Of a stretch of DNA of 64,000 nucleotides, positions 53,238 to 63,299 are shown piece after piece (position 1 is the first letter of the stretch; every line of letters begins with the position of its first letter). The position numbers and the translations under genes were made by a program. The DNA comes from Cordilura impudica (taxonomy: Eukaryota; Arthropoda; Insecta; Diptera; Scathophagidae): assembly GCA_963682025.1 (NCBI GenBank), contig OY821519.1, positions 164,061,086-164,125,085 on the forward strand. Direction: 5' to 3'. The notes beneath the pieces are model-generated. The model was given only the letters and a program-made list of their open reading frames with translations, made no database searches and was not told where the DNA came from.

Positions 53238-53540
53238 CGCCCCTCGAATATTTAGTACTGCGTACGCCAACGATAGGTTCGAGATTCTCACCGAAAGCGG
53301 TAGCCCAAACTTAATCGTGGACGATCTATACTCCGTATATTCAATTCTCCGTACGAGATTCTTAACGTAAACGGTAGTCCAAACCTAAACGTAGAGAATC
53401 AAGGCCTCACTCCCTCAACTTTAGGTACGAGATTTTCCACGCAAGCGGTAGCCCAAACTTAAGCATGGAGAGTCGAGTATCTATCTGCTAAGGTCGCGTT
53501 GACGTTGATACATACACTATACGACTTGTAGACACAAGAT
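53238..53540. repeat. three diverged tandem units of about 70 bp
   Basis: Units around ttcgagattctcaccgaaag (53278-53297), tacgagattcttaacgtaaa (53352-53371) and tacgagattttccacgcaag (53423-53442) each continue with cggtag(c/t)ccaaac and then an agagtc/agaatc end. They lie next to the non-LTR C insertion and may be the right part of the block at 50719-50978. Confidence 0.7.
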
Positions 53541-53675
53541 TCTTTTTTATTTTTTTTTTTTTTTTATTTATTTATTAGGTCAATGGAATAAATCCTTACA
53601 GACCTGTATAAATGATATAATTACATATGTACATATATTGAAACAATTAAATGATTTCAAAATAGAAACAAATAG

Positions 53676-54684
53676 TTAAGAATTTAAGAAAATAATGATA
53701 TTATGCTTAATTACATCAGTGTTCAACGAAAAATCAATTAATTGATAAAGATTATTATAATCACAACAAATTCTTCTAAAAGGATCAGCTGGAGCATAGT
53801 TGGATTGAAAAGATTTAACAAAGAGTGGTTGGAATTGGCGTGATACTCGTTGAGGAACATTAAAAGCTATATTGTTGACAAGAAAGTCAGAACAGATTTC
53901 ACCGTTAATTAGGTTGATCATAAATGTTACTTTTAGCATAGTTCCTACGGTTTTCCGAAGTAGGTAATTTTATTAATTTAAGTCAATCAACGTATGAAGG
54001 TAGATTAATTGCAGAATTCCAAGGTAAGCCACGTAAGCAAAAGAGTAGAAAGTGTTTCTGTACAGACTCGATTCGTTGAATATGAATGTTATAGAAGGGA
54101 TCCCATATTATTGACCCATATTCTAAAATAGGTAATTTTATTAATTTAAGTCAATCAACGTATGAAGGTTGATTAATTGCAGAATTCCAAGGTAAGCCAC
54201 GTAAGCAAAAGAGTAGAAAGTGTTTCTGTACAGACTCGATTCGTTGAATATGAATGTTATAGAAGGGATCCCATATTATTGACCCATATTCTAAAATAGG
54301 TCTTACAAGAGATGTAAAAAGTTGTTTGGTTATGTAAGGATCAATAAATTCTTTTGCCCATCTTTTAATAAAGGCGAGTGTACCTCTAGCTTTATTAACT
54401 GTCATGGTGACGTGAGATACAAAGTTTAATTTAGGATCAAGTAGAATCCCTAAATCCAGAAAAGTATCAACAAGTTCAAGCTGATATCCGCCCAAAAAGT
54501 AGTTAGCAGGAAAAACATTATTTCTAGAAAAACGCATACATTTACATTTTTTCAAATTTAGTTCCATTAGGATACGGTTACACCACGAAAAGAAATTGTT
54601 GAGATCTGATTGAAGATGAATATGATCATTATGTTGACAGTAACTTAAAAAAATTTTAACATCATCATCATTAAAACGCTGCAA
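53676..54684 (-). pseudogene. ORF2 RT thumb and C-terminus of element D, with tandem duplication
   Basis: Frame 54684-54151 starts in the RT catalytic region, where the expected FADD reads FNDDDVKIF (an extra GAT codon), and continues with NLKKCKCMRFSRN, FLDLGILLDPKLNF and SLVRPILEYGSIIWDP, the usual order after YADD. A 168-bp tandem duplication (53961-54296) falls at its 3' end. The final 87 codons (53939-53676) are in another frame and include VPQRVSRQFQPLF and DPFRRICCDYN. Confidence 0.8.
53961..54296 (-). repeat. 168-bp tandem duplication inside ORF2 of element D
   Basis: taggtaattttattaattta begins at 53961 and again at 54129. The two 168-bp copies differ at one position (gaaggtaga / gaaggttga). 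Confidence 0.95.
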
Positions 54685-56122
54685 AAATTTATCACTTTTG
54701 GAAGATCAATGATGAAAAGGGAGAAAGGAATTGGTCCAAGATGGCTGCCTTGAGGAACACCAGGAGTCACAGTAATATCTTTAGATGACATATTATTATA
54801 CATTACACGTTGTGTTCTCTCAGAAAGATATGATTTTTATCCTTTTAAGGCTTAATGGTGTTAAACCTAATAAATCCAATTTGATCAGTAGAAGGTTATG
54901 GTTTACTTTATCGAAAGCCTTACTAAAATCGGTGTATACTGCATCCGTTTGTTTTTTCTTGACAAAACCATCGTTAATTATTGTCGTAAAATGAAGCACA
55001 TTTGTAACGGTAGAGCATCCTTTCCGAAATCCGTGTTGAAATGGTGACAAAATTGACAATGAGTGATAGCACAAAAAATCTGTAATAAATTTCTCGAAAA
55101 GCTTAGGGTTTGCACTAAGTTTAGCAATACCATTGTAATTAGAAACATCCGATCTATTTCCAGATTTAAATAATGAAATGATGTAAGAAGCTCTCCAAAA
55201 TTTTGGAAAATAACCGTTTTTTATTGACGCATTAAACAACAGAGTATAGAACTAGGGACTCCATCAGGTCCATGAGTAAATGAAACTTTTAGTTTCTTCA
55301 GGCTACTAACAAGTTCTGCCTTATCAATTAGGGGAAAAGATATAGCTTGATTTGTGTTTATTGGATATGAATAGCTGTTGGAACAATATTGAGCAACAGA
55401 ATATGTACTAGCAAAGAAGTCTGCAAACATGTTACTTATTATAGTATCATCACTAGATTCGATATCGTTAAATTTCATTACAGATGGATAACCAGTAGTT
55501 TTTCTTTTTGAATTAACAAAGTTGTAAAATGCTTTAGGATCACGATTGAAATCTTCCTTCATTTTGTTTAGATAGTTTTTGTATAAATAATTGTTAAGAA
55601 TATTATATTCGGCACGATGAATAGAGTATTTTTCAAAAAATACAAAAGAAGCAAAAATTTTATACTTTTTATAATACTTGTTCTTCAAATTTTTTAATCT
55701 TGATAGTTGCTTTGAGTTCCAAGGCGGGCCAGTTTGTTTGTAGACAGAACGCTTTGGGATGCATTCATCCATAAAAGAATACATAGTTCTATAAAAGACC
55801 TCCACCATTAAATCAATAGAAGTATGGCACAACAAATCATTCCAGTTAGTGTTAGAAATTAGATCAATCAATTTGCTATAGTTGGTTTGTTTAAAACAAA
55901 AAACTTTATCTATATTAGTACGAATATTGGATCACCAAAAGTAGGCAAAACACAGCTAATTTCAGTAGTTGGATGAAAGCGATCTTCCGGCAAGGTGATA
56001 GGATCAGAGCGAGTTATTATACAATCTTCTAGATTATTTGTAAATACCAGATCTAGCAGTTTACCGTATTCATTAAATACGCCATTCATCTGGTAAAGAC
56101 TAAGATCAACTATCTCATTCAA
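54685..56122 (-). pseudogene. ORF2 linker and RT N-terminal half of element D
   Basis: Frame 55871-55221 contains QTGPPWNSKQLSRLKNLKNK and HGPDGVPSSIL. Frame 55239-54820 has WRASYIISLFKSGNRSDVSN, FQHGFRKGCSTVTNVLHF and VYTDFSKAFDKVNHN (first catalytic Asp). The GVPQGSHLGPIPFSLF motif lies near 54700-54760 in a further frame. 56122-55910 carries a piece of the endonuclease end. At least four frame changes separate the pieces. A short stretch of plus-strand frames here is antisense shadow. Confidence 0.78.
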
Positions 56123-56692
56123 TATTAAATCATCACAGTTATTAGATTTAATTGGAATAAAATCCGGAGCATCAGGCGAATTTTTCCATATTAAAGATGG
56201 TAAATTAAAATCTCCAACAACAAAAATTAAATCCTCAGGTTTAGCACGTTGAGCAACTGATTTGATGGCCTGAACGTGTTCAAGGTATATTTCTTCGGGA
56301 GAATTAGGAGGTATATACGAAAGGTTATGAAAATGATTTTATAATTAAGCTTTATCATTACACTGACAAACTCAATATTTGGAGAAGATTCAGATTGAAG
56401 AGATTCGGAAGCAAACAGGCATGACACAGCAATTAAAACACCACCACCATTACGATCGTTTCTGTTATATCTATATATTTGATAATTGTTACATAGTAAC
56501 TCAGAATTAAAAACATTATCTTTCAGCCATGTCTCAGTAAAGATGATAACATGAAAATTAAAATCATAACTGTTAACTAGTAGATTAGACATTTTAGTAT
56601 TTAAACCACGAACATTCTGATACATAATGATTAGTCGTTCAAAGGGTAAAGAATCTAGTTTTTTGAATTAATGTTGAAATTCGTATTTTCAT
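56123..56692 (-). pseudogene. ORF2 endonuclease of element D
   Basis: Frame 56625-56227 begins MYQNVRGLNTKMSNLL (the Y/C-Q-N-x-R-G-L start motif of these endonucleases) and has VIIFTETWLKDNVF (catalytic Glu) and NRNDRNGGGVLIAV. A frame break follows; on the minus strand the conserved D-F-N motif appears near 56195-56215 (FVVGDFNLPS-like) in another frame. Confidence 0.75.
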
Positions 56693-57600
56693 TTATTCGA
56701 TGTCGGGGCGGAAGCTCAGCAATGTTGTTTCTCCGTGGATTTTTTTAAATTCATATTCACGAACTAAAGCATTTACAGGCCAGAAACCAGGGTTAACGAT
56801 TTGCTCATAAAGATCGAACGGAACGGTTATTTTTAAAGATGTAATCCTTCTTGGTACGGAATAGGAAAATTTATATACCATAACATCAGCTTTATAACTT
56901 AGTTTAGAGTTTATATAAAAGTTAATGTCATCAGTGGAGGTATCCGAAGAATGACGCGAAATAAAAATAGATTTTTTTGGCGGTATTACTTTTAGTTGTT
57001 TCGGTAACGCCTCTTCATTAGTTAAAGATGGTGGAATAGCAGTTGTAGGCGTCAAGGACGTATTATTTAAAGATGGTAGCATTGCAGTTTTAGTCATCAA
57101 AGGAGCAGTATTTGTAAAAGATTGTATATTATCAGTTGTAAGTATCGATGATGCTTTATTAAAAGATGGTAGGACAGCATTTTGAGGCATCAAAGGAGAA
57201 GTAATTGTCGAAAGCATATTTGCAGAATTCAGAGTTGTATGGATTAAAGAAGCAGTAGTATTATCAGGGTTTTCTCTATTCATGAATCTGGGTGACTTAC
57301 GGCGATTTGGAGATGGCAATTTATCCAATGACTTGAAATCATCGAAAAGCTTTCCATAAGAGTTTATTTGCCCGGATAAATTAGCAAAATGGTTTTGAAT
57401 TTGCAAAAAATTGTTTTTAGTACTTTGGAAGAAGCGGTAAAAATCAGCGCCAATTTTTTGACAGTCATTACAGCGCCAATGCAAGTTTTTATGCTTCGAT
57501 ACAGATTCGGCTACTAAACCAGATAAGCCACTGCATTTAAAGTGACATACACCAAGACAAAGCCAGCAACTCAGCATTTCTCGTCATGACCTTCCAAAGA
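56693..57600 (-). CDS. ORF1 of element D with PHD-like zinc finger
   Basis: Open frame 57577-56693 (294 codons). Near the N-terminus it reads CWLCLGVCHFKCSGL and LHWRCNDCQKIG, a Cys/His pattern of PHD-type fingers found in ORF1 of CR1-like elements. The middle is Ser/Thr/Pro/Asn-rich with a repeated motif (PLM-x-x-x-A-x-LPSxN, about residues 120-190). The C-terminus has VPRRITSLKITVPFDLYEQI. An ATG at about 57622 in another frame (ACLKKGCSLEGHDEK, with two more Cys/His ligands) suggests the true start lies upstream and one base is missing near 57577. Confidence 0.7.
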
Positions 57601-57639
57601 ACAGCCTTTTTTTAAACATGCCATTTTAAGGGATTTAAT

Positions 57640-58070
57640 TTAGTTTTATTGGGGATATAGATTTTTAAAATAACTGGCAGCACTTTTTGTTTATTAGGAA
57701 TTGTTATTGTTGTTGTTTGGTTTTGCTATTGGTTTTTTTGTGTTTTCTTTTTATGCTATGTTCTATTGAGTAAGTGTTATTTCTGTTAAGTATATTTTCT
57801 TGTTGTAAAATGTTTCAAATTTATTGGCTTATTGTTAGTAATTTTATGTAGGAACTGTTATTGTTGTTTTTTTTTTTAAATAAGAATATAGCACTTGTTT
57901 TAAGTTATTTCAAATATTGCTATTGTGTTTTTTTGTATTTTCTTTTTGTAAGTGTTCTATTGAGTAAGTGTAATTTCTGTTTAGTGTATTTTATTGTTGT
58001 AAAATGTTATGAAATTGACAATTTAGTTGTTTATTGTTGGTAATTTCGTGTATTGAAGAAAGAAATTATT
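57640..58070 (-). repeat. 194-bp tandem repeats in the 5' leader of element D
   Basis: ttgctatt followed by gttctattgagtaagtgt starts at 57723 and again at 57917, about 194 bp apart. The units share gttctattgagtaagtg, ttgttgtaaaatgtt and ggaa(t/c)tgttattgttgtt segments. They lie upstream of ORF1 on the minus strand, where the promoter of such elements is. Confidence 0.75.
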
Positions 58071-58127
58071 ATTTATAAAACAAATATTTAAAAATTGCGG
58101 CCTTTAAAATAAGCTTTTTAAATTGAG

Positions 58128-58652
58128 TTTTTTTTTTTTTTTTTTTTTTGACAAACCAGAAATAATTAAACGGATTTTTAAGCATTAAACAAAAAATTAT
58201 AAATTCTTTATTGACGAAAAACACGGAGCACAATTCAAGATAAACTGTCTTACACGAAGGTTGTAGGCGAGAGTTAAAAATCAAAATATCACTCCTTTAA
58301 TTTTTTAAAATTTTTAGTGACTTTATTAATGATTGATGGTCTTAAAACTAACTTAAAAATATTTCTTTATTTTATGCCAAACTTCAGAATTCGATTATTT
58401 TCATACATATATTCATGAGTCGACAAAACATTATTGTGCAATCAACAATTCTTTTCTTTATTTTAAAAAGAAAGCATTATTGGGCAATCAATGCTTTAGT
58501 TTAAATTTTAATATGTATGTTGGTTTAATATTTCAACAAAGCGACTTCAGCAATTTCAGAGCAACGACTCTTGTACATTCACATAGGCCTTGAACAAACA
58601 TTTCGTCATTGTTTTGTGGCAATGACTTATTCTTATTTTTTTTTATGTGAAT
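58128..58652 (-). other. 3' end of the errantivirus-like element with poly(A)-like tract
   Basis: Non-coding region after env. On the minus strand a poly(A) signal AATAAA (complement near 58208-58213) is followed about 55 bases later by a run of about 20 A (T run 58129-58149 on the plus strand). The LTR should start within this region; two similar attattgtgcaatca / attattgggcaatca motifs lie at 58431-58446 and 58469-58482. Confidence 0.5.
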
Positions 58653-60179
58653 TTACAGGTGTCGTTGGCTCGAATTTTTGTTAATGTATTTTTGGATTAT
58701 TTCTTCGACGTTGTCTATATTTGTGGGGTTTTGTTGGGTATGTGGAAGTACATACGTAACTCCTCCCCCATTAGATGAAGGATTCTCCCGAATTCTTCCA
58801 CTTGACATTTTGCATCTATCATACAATATTATTATTAATATTATTACTATTGTTGCTAATATAAGAGGTGGTACACTATAGGTTATAATTTTATTATTAT
58901 ATTTTATTTCTTCTATTTCTTTTAAATTTTGTATTGTCGTTAGTTTCACTTCCTCCATTGTAAGTGTTATATTAAATGTTACATTTTGAAATTTTGGAAC
59001 GATTATTTTATCTAAATATATTTTATTTTTATTTGAAAATTTTTGGTTTGCTATTTCTAATGAGCAATTATTGTAGTGTACTAAAATATTTCCATTTAAA
59101 ACATTTTCTGTGTTATTATAATTACTTGTAATAGTCTCATTCTTTGCATTCTTGACCACAGTTGTTTGGTCATTAATATTTATGATTTCGGTATTATAAT
59201 TTGTAACCAGTTTACATGTTTTTTCTTGTGTACAATGATTTGATAGTTTACATTCATTAATATATTTATCTTTCATATATGTATATGTATTATTATTGTA
59301 ATGGAATATATTTTCAATTTCAGCTTCTATTTCCTTATTAAAATAGTCATTATTTGTATAATTTTAAATGTTTTTGGAACCTTAATTACAAAAATTAATT
59401 TATTATCTTTTTCGAGGATTACTGTTCTTAAATATTGAATTTTTCTTATATCAACTTCGTAATCATCTATTTCTTGTTTTGTTAAAATACCTGCATCGCT
59501 AATCCTATTTTGTGCTGTTGTAATATAGCTTTGTATGTGTTCAATATAGTTTTTAATTGTAGTCAAAATAAGTAATCTTTCAAGATATATGTTCCGTGTT
59601 AATATGTTTCTAACTGTTTTATGAATTCCTTTCATGTGGTATAGTATCGGTTTTTTTTTTGTGTTATAGTGTCTTTTATTAATTGTATTGTTCTATTAAA
59701 ATGATCATTAATTTTTATCTATTGATTTAGACCTGTTATAGAATTATGCATGTTTGTGTCAATTGTGTTAAAATGATTAGTGATATCTTCATGGTCCGTA
59801 TTATCCATCGTACCAAAAAGATATTTATATGCATGACCTACCAAGTTTATTAGTCCTCGTTTCTGTCTGCCATTAGGTGTTACCGTCTTCAGCTTGCTTA
59901 ATACTGTTTCTACTTCGTTATTCATAAAATGTTGTTCATTTTTACTAAAAGTGCTTATATTGATCTTCATTGATAACAATACATTTTTAATTCCTGTATA
60001 TCTATTTGATGCAAAATTAAATCGAATTCGATTGGAATGTTACAATTTCCGCTAATAATTTCCACGTAACCGTTTGTCTCCATTATTGGGTAAATCGTTA
60101 TATTAGCTCGATTTGGTGTAAATGCCATTATAGCCATTATTATCCATAATATAATCTGTAATTTTGGATTTAGGGGCAA
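58653..60179 (-). pseudogene. env remnant of the errantivirus-like element
   Basis: Pieces: 60179-59967 (70 codons) with a hydrophobic, signal-like start; 59979-59719 with the basic cleavage site RQKRGLINL and a fusion-peptide-like hydrophobic stretch; 59635-59327; and 59276-58653 (207 codons), which has several N-x-S/T sites and a membrane segment (about residues 130-155, ATIVIILIIILY), then a short cytoplasmic tail. In the family Env is a class I-type membrane protein that can allow transfer between cells. Three breaks make this copy non-functional. Confidence 0.82.
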
Positions 60180-60250
60180 TTATTAATTTCAGTTTGTTAA
60201 AGGATTGTTAAATTTATTTGGTCTTTTAATATTACTAGTATGTATTCCTT

Positions 60251-61084
60251 CTAAGCATTTTTCTCTAAACTTTCTATATAATTTTCCCTATTCTCGTTCC
60301 GTTTCCTTATTACCTTTTCCTTAGCTTCCCATAATCTTTTCCGTATCAACTCCCGATCTACTTTTGCGTATTGAGCCGCCGTTGGGGTACACTTTATTGT
60401 ACTATGGTATGTATTATTGTAAATTGTAATGGCCTTTGTCATCTGTTCAATTATGGGTAGTTTCACCTCCAAATTAAGACTTCTTATTCTTTCCGTAAGG
60501 GTACCATTCAATCTCTCTATATCCGAGTTCCATGTATGACTATTCGGTTTGGTCGTATGATACTCAATTCTTTCTTTTTCCAAAAATTCGATTATATTCT
60601 TTGATTTAAACTCATTGTCAAAAACAAACGTGTTAATTTTACCCTTTATTGAGAGAAATTCCCTGATCTTTTGCACGATAGTTGGGCTGTTCCTATCTGG
60701 TAGGTGAAAACAAATGGAATGTTTGGAAGACTTATCAATGAAAATAACAAACGAATTTTTACTATTAGTATATGTATCGACATGTACTATTTGGTTAATA
60801 TTGTCCGGTGTTTCCGTTATACAAAAGGTTGGTTTAATCGGTTTTCTGTCATATTTTGCTGATGAGCATATCTGACAGTTGTTTATTATAGAATGTATAA
60901 TTGTCTTTAGTTTTGGATTATATAGTCTGTTTTTCAGGTCTTCGAAGGTAGAAGTAATTCCTGAATGGCCTGATTCAATTTTATGGAAATTAGAAATCTG
61001 CTTTTTTAAGTCTTCCTCATCTTCTATGTCTGTTGCAAACCAAGAGCATCTGACAAATTTGACATTCGTTGTAATCGGAAACAT
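60251..61084 (-). CDS. integrase of the errantivirus-like element
   Basis: Open frame of 277 codons. The zinc-binding region includes IESGHSGITSTFEDL and NNCQICSSAKYDRK. The core has HVDTYTNSKNSF (Asp), FVFDNEFKSKN (Asp) and WNSDIERLNGTL (Glu), that is a full D,D,E set. The C-terminus is rich in Lys/Arg/Glu. The start codon shown is not native, since pol is one polyprotein; the preceding linker is in frame 61615-61139. Stop near 60251, with the env start 72 bp further on. Confidence 0.88.
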   Translation of the reverse strand: MFPITTNVKFVRCSWFATDIEDEEDLKKQISNFHKIESGHSGITSTFEDLKNRLYNPKLKTIIHSIINNCQICSSAKYDRKPIKPTFCITETPDNINQIVHVDTYTNSKNSFVIFIDKSSKHSICFHLPDRNSPTIVQKIREFLSIKGKINTFVFDNEFKSKNIIEFLEKERIEYHTTKPNSHTWNSDIERLNGTLTERIRSLNLEVKLPIIEQMTKAITIYNNTYHSTIKCTPTAAQYAKVDRELIRKRLWEAKEKVIRKRNENRENYIESLEKNA

Positions 61085-61138
61085 TTCAATAAATTTTTCC
61101 TGAACTTTATTATAATAATGGTCGTTAATTTCTGGTCG

Positions 61139-61860
61139 TTAAATTTTAATTCCTATTTTTCCTTTTACTACATTTCTTTTGGTTATTTCCTCCACATTAT
61201 CGTTTTCAATGTCTGACTTATCAATGAAGATTCTATTATTTCCGAAAACGGTTTGTGTTTCCGAATCTTTATTCTCCACAATAATAATTTGAGTTTTGAA
61301 CCTATTTACAACCGTGTCCAAAATCGAAAAATAGTTATTCAAGTCTTCCTCTTGCGAATGGCATGTTTGCACATCCAGCGATTCACGAGAATCATTGAGC
61401 CTTTCCGTGGTTACAATAGGGTCGTTATCATCTGGGTTAACAGAATCTACAACATTTATTTCCTTATTTTCAGCGTCAATCCTATTGAGAAAATCGGCTA
61501 TATAATTATCCTTGCCCTTTATGTAGTCAATTTTGAAATTGTATTCTCCAAGTTCGACCAGCCTCTTTGAAGTCGGGGACTGATATCCCGTCCCGAATAT
61601 TTTGCCATTAACCAATTAAGTGGTTGGTGATCACTTTCAAGATCAAAATTTCGTCCATATATGTATGGTCTAAAATATTTTACTCCCCAAACAATTGCTA
61701 ACAATTCTTTTTCGATTGCTGCATAGTTTCTTTCATGTTCATTTAATGTTCTCGAAGCATATGCAATTGGATGGCTTTCTTGTGTTAGAACGGCACCTAT
61801 AGCAAAATTACTAGCATCAGTTATTATCTTAAGTTTTTTCTCATAAATTGGATATCTTAA
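61139..61860 (-). pseudogene. RNase H and linker of the errantivirus-like element
   Basis: Frame 61704-61519 has YFRPYIYGRNFDLESDHQPL, the end of RNase H. Frame 61615-61139 has KGKDNYIADFLNRI then an acidic linker. The beginning of RNase H (ITDASNFAIGAV) is at about 61790-61830 in the minus strand. A run of seven G at 61864-61870 on the plus strand coincides with the frame change from RT to RNase H. Confidence 0.8.
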
Positions 61861-62923
61861 TATTGGGGGGGTTTGGTCACTATATCCTTAAGTAGTTCGA
61901 ATGCGAAAATATAACTAGGATCATTTGAATTAATTTGCTCGCCTTTTCTCAAATACTTTGTCATGTGAAATGCAATTTTCGCATAATCCTTAATAAACTT
62001 GCGATAACACCCTGTCATGCCCAAAAATGATTTTATCTGTTTTACCGTTTTCGGCAATTTTAAATCTTGTATATGTTTAACGTTGCTCGGGTTTGGTTTA
62101 ATACCCTCTCTGGTCAGAATATGACCCAAAAACTGAGTCTCTTTTTTCAAAAAATCGCATTTATCCACCTGGATCTTTAATATGGCTTTTCTTAATGCTT
62201 TGAATATTTTTGTTAAATTGATTATGTGTTCCTTCAAGGATGTACTAAAAACCAAAATATCATCCAAATAGACAACACAGATTTTGTTAATAAACTGTCT
62301 GAGGACAGTATTCATTAGCCTCTGAAATGTTGAGGGAGCATTTTTTAGGACGAAAGGCATTCGAATAAATTCATAGTGACCTTGGGGTGTCGAAAACGCC
62401 GTTTTTGCCTATCTTCTTCCCTAACCAAGATTTGATGAAACCCTTTAGCCAAATCTATAGTGCTGAAATACTGTGCATTTCCCAATTTGCTAAATATATT
62501 TGAAAAATTAGGTATAGGGTACTTGTCGTCTACTGTATGCCCATTCAATTTCCTATAGTCGACAACAAGTCTCCATTTCTGTTTTCCTGAATTATTAATT
62601 TTCTTCGGCACTATCCAGAGAGGACTATTATATGGAGAATTACTTTTCCTTATTATATTATTTTCAAGTATATCTCTTATCTGCCTCTGAGTTTTCTGTT
62701 CATGAATTTGAGGGTAGTTATAAATTTTCGAATATAATGGTTTATCAATTGTCGTTATAATCTCATGACATATTTCATTTGTTGCAGACAAATTGTCCCC
62801 TTCTTTATAGAAAAGATCAACAAATTCTCTCAATAACATCTCGATACTATTCGCCTCTTCATTATTCAAATGTGAGAAATTAAAATTTTCCATATTAGAT
62901 CCATCCAGTCCTCTAAATTGCAT
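61857..62923 (-). pseudogene. reverse transcriptase of the errantivirus-like element
   Basis: Frame 62923-62345 has SPLWIVPKKINNSGKQ, WRLVVDYRKLNGHTV and YFSTIDLAKGFHQI (first Asp). Frame 62360-61857 has KNAPSTFQRLMN and CVVYLDDILVFS (YLDD active site), then FLGHILTREGIKPNP and IKSFLGMTGCYRKF. One frameshift near 62350 separates them; all catalytic residues are visible. Confidence 0.9.
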
Positions 62924-63294
62924 ATTTCGTCGTATACATACGGAGAAAATGTATCTGCGAAAAATATTCTATTACCAAATATATCTAAATGTCCATTTGA
63001 TAAATCTATTTGTGCTCTGAAAGGGATTAAAAAATTCTGACCCATTATGGCATCATATTTTTCACTCCTGACATTCATTGTCTTCCAAGTTAATGTTCCT
63101 CTTGCTTTGAATTGTTTCGGAATAGGTGTGACTACTTCATACTCCATTTTATTCAAGCCTGTCAATGTTCCATATATTTGGGGTCTATACAATCTCCTCT
63201 TCTGATATCCTTTTGCTTTTTTTGAATCTATAATGCTAGTATCTGAACCAGTGACAATTACACACCTTTTATTTATATTCCCTATTGTTACCAC
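62866..63294 (-). pseudogene. protease region of the errantivirus-like element
   Basis: 142 codons with CVIVTGSDTSIIDSKKA near the start (a TGSDTS active-site variant common in gypsy-type proteases) and AIMGQNFLIPFRAQIDL, the second conserved motif. It overlaps the RT frame at 62866-62923, consistent with a frameshift. Confidence 0.75.
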
Positions 63295-63299
63295 TATTA

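Larger units (their letters stand above)
53541..58070 (-). mobile_element. non-LTR retrotransposon D, minus strand, nearly full length
   Basis: A long T run with tttatttattta at 53541-53577 marks the A-rich 3' tail. Leftward reading from 58070: 5' leader with tandem repeats, ORF1 (PHD-like Cys/His), ORF2 endonuclease, linker, RT, C-terminus. About 4.5 kb. The architecture (PHD-type ORF1 plus APE-RT ORF2) suits CR1-like clades. ORF1 is almost open; ORF2 has several frame breaks. Confidence 0.8.
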
